The notes below the pieces were generated by a model, which made no database searches, was not told the origin of the DNA, and saw nothing but the letters and a program-made list of their open reading frames with translations. Of a stretch of 64,000 nt of DNA, positions 11,612 through 24,418 are shown one piece after another (the stretch's first letter is position 1; every line of letters begins with the position of its first letter). Source of the stretch: Prinia subflava (Eukaryota > Chordata > Aves > Passeriformes > Cisticolidae); NCBI RefSeq assembly GCF_021018805.1, contig NC_086254.1, positions 682,001 through 746,000 on the forward strand, given 5' to 3'. The translations under genes and the position numbers were made by a program.

Positions 11612-11864
11612 GTCCCTGTGTGCAGGGAGGAGCAGAGCAGGGCCCAGGCTCTGCTCCGGGGGCCCAGCAGTGGCACCAGAGCCACGGGCAGGGACTGAGC
11701 CCAGCAATTCCCCCTGCCCAGGAGGCACAACTTCTGCCCTGGCAGTGCCCAGCCCTCAGCAGGATGCCCAGGGAGGGGCTGCAGTCTCCTCAGCGGGGAT
11801 ATTGCAGAGCCCTCTGGACACAATGCTGTGCCCTGTGCTCTGGGATGCCCCTGCCTGAGCAGGG
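11541..11864. repeat. Near-perfect inverted repeat, 70-bp arms
   Basis: Arms at 11541-11610 and 11795-11864 match in reverse complement at 68 of 70 positions, around a 184-base GC-rich spacer. Outside the arms the similarity drops quickly (only short matches such as TGGTGCCA). A stem this clean between two old retroposon fragments points to gene conversion or a recent inverted duplication. Confidence 0.9.
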
Positions 11865-11955
11865 AGGTGGCACCAGATGTGTCCCACTCATAAGTCCCAC
11901 CAAATGAAACCAGTGTAGTTCCTTCCAATCTTACTAATTCTGTGATTCTGAGAGT
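11795..11955 (+). repeat. CR1-like 3' fragment, right arm of inverted pair
   Basis: The same element in opposite orientation, ending TTACTAATTCTGTGATTCTG, a CR1 octamer tail. Its inner 70 bases (11795-11864) are the reverse complement of 11541-11610 with only two mismatches. Confidence 0.75.
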
Positions 11956-12386
11956 TTGCTCAATGTTAAATATATACATATATATAAAAATATGTGTACC
12001 ATATTAATAGAATTACATATGCATTATTTGACAGTGTTATATAACAATATTCCTGAAGACCTGTGTGAATATAGTAACTAAAAACTCCAGGCTAGTTTGG
12101 GAAGAGGAGAAGAGTTGGAGAAAGGGTATTTCTAAAAAAAGAGAGAATCCGTCTAACAAAAGGGCTGATAGTCCCTGAATTGCTCTTCAACACAGAATAA
12201 GCTCCAGTCATTGAGCCAGCTCATGTCCAGGTTCACCATCAGCCTTCTCACCAGTTACCCAAGACATAGGGCCTCAAAACCAAACCAACTGCCCCCAAAG
12301 CAGGGGGCTCACACATCTGATCCTTCCATTCCCAGCAAGGAAATTTGGGCCTCAAACTCCAAACACCTTCACAACTGAAAAAATGC

Positions 12387-12716
12387 CCAGTATCTGAAGG
12401 AGCCAACAGGAAGGATGGAGAGAGAATATTGATGAGGGATGGAGGGACAGTGTCAGGGGGAATGGCTTCCCACTGCCAGAGGGTAAGGTTAGATGGGATA
12501 TTAGCAACTAATCCTTGGCTGTGAGGGTGGAGAGGCCCTGACACAGGGTGCCCAGAGTAGCTGTGGCTGCCCCATCTCTGGAAGTGTCCAATGCCAGGCT
12601 GGATGGGGCTTGGAACAACCTGGGATAGTAGAAGGTGTCCCTGCCCATGGCAGGGGTGGGATGAAATAAGCTTTAAGGCCCCTTCCAGCTCAAACCATTC
12701 CATGATCCTGTGATGT
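12387..12716 (+). repeat. CR1 LINE 3' fragment
   Basis: Sense orientation: a CTGAAGGAGCCAACAGGAAG-type start, GGGGCTTGGAACAACCTGGG, GTGTCCCTGCCCATGGCAGG, and an ending of AAACCATTCCATGATCCTGTG. Confidence 0.9.
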
Positions 12717-15700
12717 AGTTCTGGAGCTGCATCTCAGGAGCTGTCAGAGCTGGCAGTGTTTGGGGCTGGCCAGCACTGCATGCAGGGAAGGGGTGCTGAG
12801 GAAGATCCCACCACCTCCAGCACTAGCATAGGGATGGGTCCTCTCCTGGAGCTTGTGTTTGGTGCCATGTCAGGGACACCCAGCATGGCCCCACTGCACA
12901 GGGCACTCCCAACCTTGTGTACAGGAACAGCAGGCACAGCTACACAAAATGCAATTGCAACTTGTAGGGCACCGCCAATATAAACCAGTGAGGAAGCTTC
13001 ACAGCAATCAAATGTTACTAAATTACATTCCACAGAAAACAGAAACTTAATATCTGTTTATCAGAATCAATCTGATCATTTATCTAAATTTTCAATGAAA
13101 ATCTTTGCCTTCAGTGGCAAATCTCAAAATACTCTTCTGTGTAAGATTAATAGGACTTGAAAAACTTCCACTTCATCACCATGAGTTCACCTGCACTCAG
13201 CTACCTGCCAATAACATTTCCTTCCTCTTCCAGAGTTTGTCCATGTCTACAGGGGGATGGCTCCCAAAGATGCTTTTGCCATTACAGAGTAGGTCTGAAT
13301 GCTGCTGAAATGCTTTCCTCTGATCACAAGCTGACAGGGCACAGTCACCTCCAATGCCCCTTTTCTTTAGTAGAATTTTCATATAGATCAAGCAATCTTC
13401 AAAGCAGAAAGGAGACAAGGAGGAGTTTCAAACCAGCAAGTCCTACCCAAGGGAAACCATGAATCCCATTTTAACATCTCATTTTTAACAACCTGCTCCT
13501 TCTTCTTGAGATAAATCAGAGTTAAAGGACACTGGAAAGGTAATTTCTTTTGACAAAGATGAATCATATAAATATGATGAAGAGAAACTCAGGTATACTT
13601 AAAATACAGGTTTATTTTGGAAGAAATCTCGGTATGAAAGATTAGTCATTAGTGCCTGATTGTCCTCAGACTTTCTGGCTGAGGTAATCTTTAATAAAAA
13701 GCTAATTCCATAGATGAATTAGTGAAAACAGGAAGCTACAGGATCACCTACTAAAGGAGTCAAATTCTGCTGTGACCCATGTAAATGTGCCAGCCTGCAG
13801 ACAGCCATCGCCTGTGGAATGGGGGAAAGGGAGGAGAAAAGCTGGAATTTGAGAAGTTTGAGGATGAAGTTAAGCAAAGCCTTTCCATTAAAGGCAAGCC
13901 ACCTTTATATTTTTGTGATCTGGGTTTAAATGTAGTTCCTTTCATTTAATTATTTTTTGTCAGCTGCATTTTTTAAACCACGAACAAGGTGTTTCACTTT
14001 TGCTCCATTGGTTGATTATTGTCTCATGCAGCCAGGATTTTAGGTAAGGTCCTGGTTCCCAGTTCAACTGTCCAGGGATGGAGGAGCTCATCCTGCCAAA
14101 AGCAAACCAATAATTCCATCCACACTGCAGCTTCTTCTGCCTCTTCTCAGGGACCTCAGCTTCCATCTACTGTAACACAGGTCATCTTCTGGAATGGAAT
14201 ACAGGATCTTACATGCATTTCAAACTGGAAAAAGTGCCCAAAGTGCAATTAAAACCCTTTCAGTTTCTCTAGATAGGACAGACAAGAATGGGACAGGGGC
14301 AGCAGTGAAACAATGAAGAGGGACAAAAGATGGAGAGATCAGGACTGATGGTTTGCTGGTGACATCTGCTCAAGAGGAAAAATGGTCAAATTTAGCCAAA
14401 GTGGTGAAAGAGAAGATGGGAATTTCATTGACAACCAGCCCTTTTCAGCAACTGCCATGACTAAACCAAAAGCTTTGGAGTAATTTTCTATCCCCAACAT
14501 CCATTCTGAGATAGGTTTTGTGGTTGTGACTCTTATCACTCTGATCCTTAAGTCCTGAATGAAGAAGAAGCTCATGATGAAAGTGAGAGGACAAAGGTGG
14601 ACTGGGGAAAAAATAAATATTGAAATATCAATGGTCTGACTGGATGCTGGCTATTCCCATCCTTACACCAACACATTATCCTAGCCATAGCCTGGCCGAG
14701 TTGGATATGGTTGGATAAACTTGGATAAGCTTATATTAAAAAACAAAAACAAAAACAACAAACAACCCATGAATAAAAGACAAAGGTTGATATTTGCAAG
14801 GCAGGAAACTGGATGATCAAGCTTGGGTAGGTCAAACCTTTTTCAACACACATAAGCATAACTTGCTTTGCTTGTCCTTTGTGAGGGGAAGGAAAAAGGA
14901 TAAGCATTATGCTGTAGTAGAAAAAAGAAGCCCTTGCATTTTTACTTCAGTTCTTTTGATATCTGATAATCAGGCCCTCCAAGTAAGGAGCACTTTCCAA
15001 TGGAATGATATAAAGCATTTAGAGTAAGTCCTCTTTAATAAGGCACCTTGGAGGTGGGGCCGGTTCCAAAAGTCACCATAGTTTTTCTCCTTCATCAAGT
15101 GAAATTCAGGGTTGCAAAAAGCTGTCTGGGAAAAAAAAATGTAGCTATTTCTCAGTCTTTTCATTATAATGAAGAATATTTTTTTGTCCAGGCAAGGACA
15201 TTCTTCAAAGATAAACATATACTTGTTAACTAAGATAAATTCTGACGAAGTCAAGCAAAAAACTTTTGAGGAGCAAACCACTGCACTGATGAGGACACAC
15301 ATTATGCTGCTGCCCTGGAACCTCAGTTGAATTACAGAACTGCTTGTTTCATGTTCAGGGCTTCTTTGAAATAGATATTTGTAACACATAATGCTTTCCT
15401 TTTCTTAAGTGGATTAATTTTCAAATTTATAGCCTTCATTCCAGAAGTCCAGAAGGCTCCAGTTCTCTCCTGCAGTCTCCCCTGCTCTCTCCTGCTCCCT
15501 GAGCTCCCCCTGGAAGGTGCTGCTGCCATGGCAGGGGAGCTGCAGAACCAGCACAGCCACTGAGAGGGCTGGGAGCTGAACACCCTGTGGTAGGGCTCGA
15601 GGATCCAAACACAGACTCCCAGAATCCCAGAATTTGTGCTCAGTTTGCAGAGTGCTATGGCTTACTTAGATTAAACATTTCAAGAGTCATACAGTAAAAT

Positions 15701-15764
15701 AAATAACAGAAATGTATTCTTACCCAAGTGATTTGAAGACTGATTTCTTTGTCTTCAAAAATAC

Positions 15765-15840
15765 TTGTTCTAATATATATTATATATTCTATTTATTGTA
15801 TATATATAGTATTTATTTAAAATATATTCTAATAAATATT
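15765..15840. repeat. AT-rich palindromic low-complexity tract
   Basis: Alternating TATATA blocks (TAATATATATTATATATTC, TGTATATATATAG, AAAATATATTC) with strong self-complementarity. No gene is associated. Confidence 0.7.
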
Positions 15841-17696
15841 AGAAGTATACATTGGAAATCTGATCTACACACATGTAGAAACTCTGTAACCACAGTCTTT
15901 AGTGTTGTACTATCAGCCTTTTGATTTGGCTGCTTGACTTTATCATCGCAGCAAGCCATAGAAAGTGGATTCACATAGGAATGTGGATTTCACAGAGAAA
16001 TTAAACACTGATTTTATTCTAAAAACCAACTTTGTAGATGAGGCAATTTTCTGCAGGTATTGCTTGGTGATACACAGAGATAATTTAAAAGCAAAGGCAT
16101 TATTTGCAGGATAGACAGTCTTTATAATCTGCAATTGTTCTGAGTGAGAGAGGAATCCTTGATTAAATCAAATTTAATTCAATGTTGATAATCAGTAAAT
16201 GTAACAAATATAACCTGAGATGGCAAATAGCTTAGATAATTAACTTGCAATGCCTGGCACTTACATGGGATTTTACACGAGATCGTTGCTATGATAACAG
16301 AGAAGGTTTTTAATATCTCTGCCTATTGCCATTTTTAATAGGATGTTGCTGTATTTTTGTGCTGTTTGGAGCAACAAACCTGGGAGCTGAATAATACAGA
16401 AAGAGCTGATGGCCATCATTCCAAAGCAGTAGATGTAGGAATGACTCACTTTACCCAAAAGCTAATTCTGAGCAGCTTTATGATGAAATCTGGGTATCTT
16501 TGAGAACACTCTGTGACCTGTGAACAGAACACAATTCTGGATACTGCCAAAATCCCTAAATGATATCTGTGAATCTCTCACTGCAAGCTCCAAAGTGTGT
16601 TTGCAAATCTGAGAAACCAACAAAAGAAACCTTTGAAGGGCTCCAATGAAGACAAAGTGAACAAGCAATGGAAAAGGAGAAATTTCTTGTAGCTTGTTGG
16701 AATGATTCCAAGGGAAAACAAACAGATACTGCAGAAAGACCCAATCTTCTAAGAAAAGCAAAGGAAAAACCTGAAGGGGAAAAGTGCTTGTGGAACAGGA
16801 GATAAGTGTAAGACATCAAATCCAGATCACATGCTATTAGAAGCGACAAGTAAAAAGTCAAAACCACTGAAGGAAGTGTTTGCTGAGGGCAGAGATGTCA
16901 AAGGGGAAGGTGGTGATTCATTTCTAAGACTTCAAGATTGAACCAAGACTCAACAAACAGACCCAGGAGACTTCACTCACATGTTCTTATCCTGCCCTGT
17001 TAATTGGAGAGAAGTTTCTAAGCTCTTTTGTCTAAGATATGGTTGATCCAGTCCTACCCAGCAGAAATTACCAGCTACAGTCCATTCTCTCACTGGCTGT
17101 TATGAAATAGCTGACAGGGAACAATGATATTCTCTGAGTACTGTGGAAACAGGGATGAATTGTATTTTATGGAATAAATCAGTATTTACTGATAAATTAC
17201 AAAATAAGCACAGCCTCTTCCTTCTTCCAAACAAGACAGATCAGCTTTAAAATAAATTTGGTTTAGGTCAGAAAGGAGATATACTTGGGCCCACAGAAGC
17301 TCTGGATGGACTCTGCATCTCAGCAAGAACGTATGAGGGAAGGCACATGGATGGTGGACAGAACACTGTCCTGAAGAACAGGAAGGTGGGGCAGCCCTCT
17401 CCATTCCAGAGAAAATGCAACTGAGGGAACTGAGACAGACGTGTTTAAAATCATGGGCAGTGAGAGGGACATGGATTGAGACCCAATCATACCAAAGCCA
17501 AGTGGAGATTAAATGCAGGAGGCTCAAAAGACACAGGGAAAGGTGGCTCTGGGCACAACAGCCCCACAGTAAAGTCCTTGGTACAGTCATGCATGTGCCA
17601 CTCTCTGCATCAGTTGAGACAAATGAATTCATGGAAATTAAATCCACCAATGGCTATTAAATACAACTTATGGTTTATTAATTCCCTCAGCCCATA

Positions 17697-17910
17697 TGGA
17701 ATCACAGAATCGTTTGGATTGGAAAAGCCCTCCCAGACCATGGAGTCCAAGCTGTGCCCAATGCCCACCTTGTCCCCAGCCCAGAGCACCTGAGTGCCAC
17801 ATCCAGGCCTTCCTTGGGTACCTCCAGGGATGGGGACTCCAAACCACCCTGGGCAGCCCCTGCCAAGGCATGACCACCCTGTCAGTGAGGAAATACAGTC
17901 TGTTGGAAAT
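17697..17910 (-). repeat. CR1 LINE 3' fragment
   Basis: Reverse orientation: GGAATCACAGAATCGTTTGG at the tail, then the GAGCACCTGAGTGCCACATC and GGGATGGGGACTCCAAACCA blocks. It belongs to a different subfamily from the copy at 20762. Confidence 0.9.
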
Positions 17911-18600
17911 ATTTTGGGAATGCATTAGTCCCTGCTTGCTGTGCTCCTGCGTCCTCCTTGGGCATTTCTGTCAGAAGAGACAGTGAGCTTTGGGGTGGGA
18001 GTTTGGTCTGACCAAGACCAGTGTTATTTTCAAACCAGAGATCTGTTCATCAGAGAATTATTCAGACATTCACTAAATCCAGCTTTCTCAAAACTGGAAA
18101 AAAAGAGATTAATTGTATAGAATTAACCATGTGGAATCTAGCTGGAGGGTTGATAACACTAGCATCACATTATTACGGACACCTTCCTCTTGAGACAATA
18201 TTATTTTGTGGCTCTCAGTGTTCCAGTAAAGAACAAATCAATCATCACTTTAACTGAAGGCACAAAGGCTGCAGCTTTACCAGCAATTGTATCCAGTTCC
18301 ACTCCCTGGCACAGAGGCTGTTAATATTGGGAAAATCTCTTACTCTTCCATTTCAGAACTGCCACATCCAAACAGCCTGGGTAGGAATGGCCCCACACGA
18401 AGCACTGAACTAAGCCCAGCACTTTTGGGGAGAGCTCTCACCAGCACCATGGTTCAATGATGGGGCTGAGCAAGGCCCTCGGGCACTTTTTCTGGTGGAG
18501 TCTGCACTCAGGAGGGGCTCGCATTGATACTGAGGGCTTTTCACAGGTCCCAGGGCTACCTGCAAGCTCAGGAAATTGGAAAGCCCAGAAATCCAGCCCT

Positions 18601-19097
18601 GGGGTCCCAGCACAGCAAGGACATGGACCTGTTCAAGCAAGGCCAGAGGAGGGATCAGGATGATCAGAGGGGTGGAGCAGCTCTGCTGGGAGGAAAGGCT
18701 GGAAGAGTTGGGATAGTTCAGCCTGGAGAAGAGAAGGCTTTGGGGTGACCTCATTGTGACCTTCCAGTGCCTGAAGGAGCCAACAAGAAAGATAGAGAGA
18801 GATTACTTACAAAAGCCTGGAGTCACAGAACAGGGGGTAATGGCTTCCCACTGCCAGAGGGCAGGGATAGATGAGATTTTCGGAAGAAATCCTTGGCTGT
18901 GAGGGTGGGGAAGCCCTGGCACAGGCTGCCTAGAGAAGCTGTGGCTGCCCCATCCCTGGAGGTGTCCAAGGCCAGGCTAGACGGGGCTTGGAGCAACCTG
19001 GGATGGTGGAAGGTGTCCCTGCCCATGTCAGGGGTGGAATGGGATGAGCTTTAAGGTCCCTTCCAAATCAACCCATTCCATGCTTTTATGGTTCTAT
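18601..19097 (+). repeat. CR1 LINE 3' fragment, about 500 bp
   Basis: Sense orientation. It includes AAGGACATGGACCTGTTCAA, CAGCCTGGAGAAGAGAAGGC and GCCTGAAGGAGCCAACAAG, and ends with CCCATTCCATGCTTTTATGG and a degenerate octamer tail. Confidence 0.9.
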
Positions 19098-20761
19098 GAA
19101 ATAAATGCAAATCCAACATGACCAGCATCAGATATGTTCCAAGCTCAAAGTAGCACATGCTACATCATTTCTCCAAAGATCTGTTGGAAATTGAAGAAAT
19201 GCCTGGATCATTTCCAGGCATTGTGGGTAGGAATAGGCATCACAAGGGGTTATCACCGGCTCAGCTGGGCCAAAGGACACAAGACTGACACTCTCCAGCA
19301 TCTCCCATCCCACTTGAGCACACGCTGCATGGGAAATATCAAGGAAGGACGTTAAGACCATCCTTCCACTGGTAACTTATAAAGTCAGGCCCAAAAGTTA
19401 TGCTTAAGGGGAGGTAGTTACTCATCTGGAGTCAACAGAACTCAAAGCTGTGCAGGAAATTAGGGAATGCAGCTGTGCCTGTTCCTGCTTGATCAATGAA
19501 CACTTGGAACAGGTCTAGATACAAAATCTGCAAGCTCTAGTCCTGTATCAACCAAAGGACTGATGAAAATGAAAATGATTTCTTCACTGAAATGAAGAAA
19601 GTCTCTTCAAGAAGGGAAAATGGGACAGTGTTGTCTGCACTTCAACAGCCAGGTGGGATTAATGCCTTCCTGCCATAGTCTCAGAGGTCTGGCAGCTGTA
19701 AACTCTCTGCACACTTGATGAACTAACAGGCTCATCAGAAAGAAATTAATTGTCTTCCAAAGGCATCTGTCTAAGAAAGTTGGAGTAGCTCAAGCTCTGG
19801 GAGGTGCCTGTTTCTCTCCACTGACTCTCTGTGCAATCTGTGTGCAAGCCCAGGCACATCGAACTGACTCTTACAAATTCAGATGAATCTTAGGCAAGAT
19901 GAATCCTACAACGAGTTTTACAAGTGCATTACTAATGCAGCTACTCTGCTTTTCTCAAGGGAAAATGTGGTGCTCTTCATGCTGTGTTAAAACAGATGTT
20001 TTCAGCTGCTTTTTATTTTAAGAATCCCCTTTTGGCCATGTGAATTTTAAGCCCTGCATACAAAGACAATTATTTGTCTTAATGGGGGTGTATCACTCAA
20101 GCACCACAACTGCTCTGAGGTCACCACTCACCAGAAAGGTGATCATGGGCAAAAGAACCCTCGGCCACGGATGCATTTGAAGGCATGATGAGACTTGCAA
20201 GGTCACGTGGCAGAAATAACTCCCATTTCTCCTTGATACAGCCTCCTTGACTGATTGTTCGTTATTCTCTGATAATAAAGCTTCACTGCATTTCTCTGAT
20301 CCAGCCCTACCTATAGCAAAGGTTCTGCCAGTAGTAGAAAGCAAACAGAACTAAATCCTTCAAATAATTATGGTCTAAAAGACCCAGGTGGGCATCTTTT
20401 ACTGCTCTCACAGTGAAAAATCTTGAGAAAACTTCTTGTTGCTGAAACACAAAGACATTTGAACACACACACACATAAAAAGAAACCTTTTAACAAATTT
20501 CTACTTTGAATTAATTTACTGGGGCTTCAACAGTGACATGAAAAGAGTCAAGAATAAGATTGAAAATATATTCTTTAGTCCCCTCATTTAGGAATTACAT
20601 ATTTGAACTATCACTTTGCAAATAAGCTAATCTTGGTGTTGTGCCCTTAGGATGCAGGGGAAGATGTTTTCATGCAGCCACAAGAAGAAATAAGCTTTCA
20701 GCATTCTGTATGTTACAGTGTAGAGAAGGAAGGAGAGCAGAGAGATTAAGGGATACACAAA

Positions 20762-20975
20762 ATGACAGAATTAAAGAATGGTTTGGGTTGGGAGGGATCT
20801 TGAAGCCCATCCAGTGCCACCCCTGCCATGGCAGGGACACCTTCCACTGTCCCAGGCTGCTCCAAGCCCTGTCCAGCCTGGCCTTGGGCACTGCCAGGGA
20901 TCCAGGGGCAGCCACAGCTTCTCTGGGCAACCTGTGCCAGGGCCTGCCCAGCCACCCTCACAGAGAAGATTTTTT
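20762..20975 (-). repeat. CR1 LINE 3' fragment
   Basis: Reverse orientation, starting at AATGACAGAATTAAAGAATG and followed by GGTTTGGGTTGGGAGGGATC and the usual GCAGGGACACCTTCCACTGT block. Confidence 0.9.
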
Positions 20976-22696
20976 TTTTCTAGTAACTTGATTCAGCTTC
21001 TCTTCTGAAGAATAATAATATTTCAGTGAGACTGAAAATTTTAGCGGAACCGTTTTGGACAAAAGGAAAAAGTCAAGACTTTTCTACTTTCTGCTCTTCA
21101 GTGCATAAAAAAATACAACATAAAGAAGTTAGGCAAGAAAAAAAGTTATGAGCAGAATGAACTATTCTACACAATATTTTTTGCCAATCTTTTGTCTTTA
21201 AAAACATAACCCAGGAAAACATGAGACTGAGAACTTTTCAATACGTCGTCAGTTCTTTATTGTCCTAATTTTGCTTAATTAAAAAAAAAAATATGAATGT
21301 TAGCCTAACAGTGACTAGTTGTGGACAACGTTTTTCTCCTTGTCTTTTAATTTCAGCAGGCACTGTCTGGAAATCACCAGGGAATGCTCAAAATCTGGAG
21401 GAAGGACAGGCACACCAAACAGAATCTTTTGGCTTTAAAGGTTTCTCTTTCGTTTAGACTTTCCACTTTCTATCCAATTCTCACTTGAGATATAAACACA
21501 ACAGAATATTGCAGAAATATATATAAAAGTATCACTTTTAACTCTCTTTTTGACAAGCAAGTGCAGAAATTCTTTTCATACCTGATGGACCTGAGTCCTG
21601 CACTGAGGATGTGCAGGGTTGGAGAATGGAAGTGATGGCGGGCTGAGCTCATTGCTGAAGCAGCCAGAGTAGAAACTTCTTTATCTGTAAAAGTTTGGGA
21701 ATCTTCCTGCCTCTGAGATGAGGCTGTTATGTAAAAGCATGGAAAGAAAGTGTCCTGGTGATAAAAGTGCCCTGAGTCTGCAGTGCTTCAGGGGATACAG
21801 GAGAAAGTGAAATGAGTGTTGGGGAGAGAACTTTTCCCAGGCAGTGAAAGGCAGCATGAGGAGCTGAGGCTCCACAAAGTTTTGGGGGAGAAGGACCACC
21901 TTTGCTGCAGCACAGCTACCCCAGAACCAGGCTGTCTCCCCACCCTGAGCACACAGTGCTACTGCAGTGGCAGGAGGGCAGTGCCAGCCCACCTCTGTGC
22001 AGTGCTGTCTCCTCCAGCCTCAGGAACAAGTCACCAGTGCTCAGAAATGTACTTGAAATCCCAGAGTGCAGGAGCCACTAAACCAAAGCAGTCATACCGA
22101 AAGTGCTGTGTATTAAACCTGACAATATGGTTAAAAAACCATGGAAATCACAAGGACAGGCTTCACCAGAACTCCAGTGCTTGCAGCTCCTGGACAGCTT
22201 GGGAAGAGCAATGTCCAAATCCTCCAGGTGACCCTGAAAGCACTTTATGACAAGGTATTTTGTCAAGAATAAAAATTCAAAGTAAACTTTTTTTTTTCCC
22301 CCAGTCAGCTCAACTACTTCAGTTTATACAAAAATATCCCAAATTTTGCCATTTTGTCATTTCTTGATATTCTCTTTATTTTTCTCTTAACTTCCTCTTT
22401 TGCTGATTATTTCATTAAATTAGCTCATAAGCTGTGACAGTTTGATTCCTATTAGAGGCCGTAGTGAATTTGTTCAGACAGTGACAGCAACATCCAGGAA
22501 TCTCGTGCTCACTGATTTCCTACAAACACACCTGCATTTGTGCCTTTTCTGCAGAGATGTCCCATGCCAAGTACAAATTTCAAGATAGTTTACACCAAAA
22601 TGGTTCATCCAGCAGCCAGGCTTTCTCACCCTGGAGTTCCCAATCCTCACGCGAAAGGATTTTTTTAAAAATAGCCTCTCATTTACCTCAGTCCTC

Positions 22697-22826
22697 TGAC
22701 AGGCCAGGTTGAACAGGGCTTGGAGCAACCTGGTCTAGTGGAAGGTGTCCCTGCCCATGGCAGAGAGGTGGAATTCGATGGGCTTTAAGGTTCTTTCCAT
22801 CCCAAACCATTCCATGATTCTACAAT
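22697..22826 (+). repeat. CR1 LINE 3' fragment (short)
   Basis: The last about 130 bases of a CR1 copy: GGGCTTGGAGCAACCTGGTC, GTGGAAGGTGTCCCTGCCCA, AAACCATTCCATGATTCTAC. Confidence 0.9.
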
Positions 22827-24013
22827 GGGAACTAACTCAAGATGGACAACTTAGAGTCATCATTCTGCAAGGTCAGACTAAATCATTAAAAATCACTAAA
22901 TAAATATAACTTGGCCCTGAAATTCCATTAAGAATTAACATTTAGGACTGATTATTCCCTGCTCAGAAAGATCAGAAAGTAAGTATTTTTATTTCAATCA
23001 GTATTTTTATCATATATTTACAGAGAATGACCAGACATCTGAGAATTTCCTTGTTTATGTTTTACTATTGGATAGGGAAATTATGATTGTCTAGTGTCAA
23101 CATATGAACAAGACACCATCTAGCCAAGCTAGGAAGCACAGTTGCTTGACAGTTATTGTTCCTGGATGTTTAACAGAGTTCCATGTTGCAAGACATTTGG
23201 AACAGACTGACACTTTGCAAACAAAAATATCTTTTATCTCTCAAATTACCTCACATTTACAGCAAAGCCATGCCTAAATCATCAGGACACGGAACTGTCA
23301 GCCTGTCAGAACTCGGCTGTGCATGAAACCCAATATTTGCCTTGTTGTTTCTTTCTAGAAACTGAGACTCCGAGGATGGAAGCTCCCTAAAACTGCATCC
23401 CATAGAAAGAGAGGCCAAAAAATCAAAAGGCCATGTCGTAGCATTTGCTCTACCACTGCCCTGCAGTGCATCATTCAGAGCAGGCTGCACTGAAGAAGTC
23501 TGTAATGACTCCAATATTTGGCTTAACAGTGTTAAATCTTAAATTCTTCCTAACTTGGTGTTGAGGTGAGTTTTTTGCCTTGTCAAATTCTTAGTTTTGT
23601 TTTCTTGCTGTTACAGGTGAAGTCCCACATATCCCACAGAAAACACCTCAGGAATCAGATGGCAATTCCTGCTCTTAAACAGTAACCAAAAATATGGATT
23701 GGGATACCCTGACCTGTCCTAAAGGTGGATGGTGCTGTGGGAAGCAGGGCGAGGGTGTCAGAGCAGCACATGGAGCTGTAGGGTACAGGCAGACTGACCC
23801 GGGAAACAGCACATCCACCTTCATGGAGAGCAACCCTTTCCCTACCCTAGGTGACCCGAGCAGCCACCAGGGAAGGTCCCTCCTCCCTCAGCTCTCCCAG
23901 CCCTCACAGCCCCGCCATCCTCCTCACACCACATCGCTCCCAGGGCATGCATGCGGCCGAGGCCCGGGGGTGGCGCTCTGAGGGAGGATCTGAGGTAAAA
24001 AGGCGGGAAATGG

Positions 24014-24418
24014 GTGCTCCAGCCCGATGAGGAGCAGCTGAGGGAGCTGGGAAAGGGGCTCAGCCTGGAGAAAAGGAGGCTCAGGGGGGACCTTGTGGCT
24101 CTGCACCACTCCTGACAGGAGGGGACAGCCGGGGGGGTCGGGCTGTGCTCCCAGGGAACAGGGACAGGAGAGGGAACGGCCTCAGGCTGGGCCAGGGGAG
24201 GCTCAGGGTGGATTTGGGGAAATTTCTCTCTGAAAGAGAGAAATTGTTTTCCAGCCCTGGCACAGCTGCCCAGGGCAGTGGTGGAGTGCCCATCCCTGGA
24301 GGGGCACTTGGATGAGGCACTTGGGGACATGGGTTAGTGGTGGCCTTGGCAGTCCTGGGGTACGGTTGGACTTGGTGACCTCAGAGGGTTTTGCCAACCT
24401 TAATTATTCTGTGATTCT
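24014..24418 (+). repeat. CR1 LINE 3' fragment
   Basis: Sense orientation of the subfamily with GGGAAAGGGGCTCAGCCTGG, GAAAAGGAGGCTCAGGGGGG and AACGGCCTCAGGCTGGGCCA, ending AATTATTCTGTGATTCTAAA. The same subfamily recurs at 34528 and 62912. Confidence 0.9.

Noticed and set aside
21816..22250. 144-codon plus-strand frame
   Set aside because: No recognisable domain, no splice context or CpG island nearby; most likely chance.
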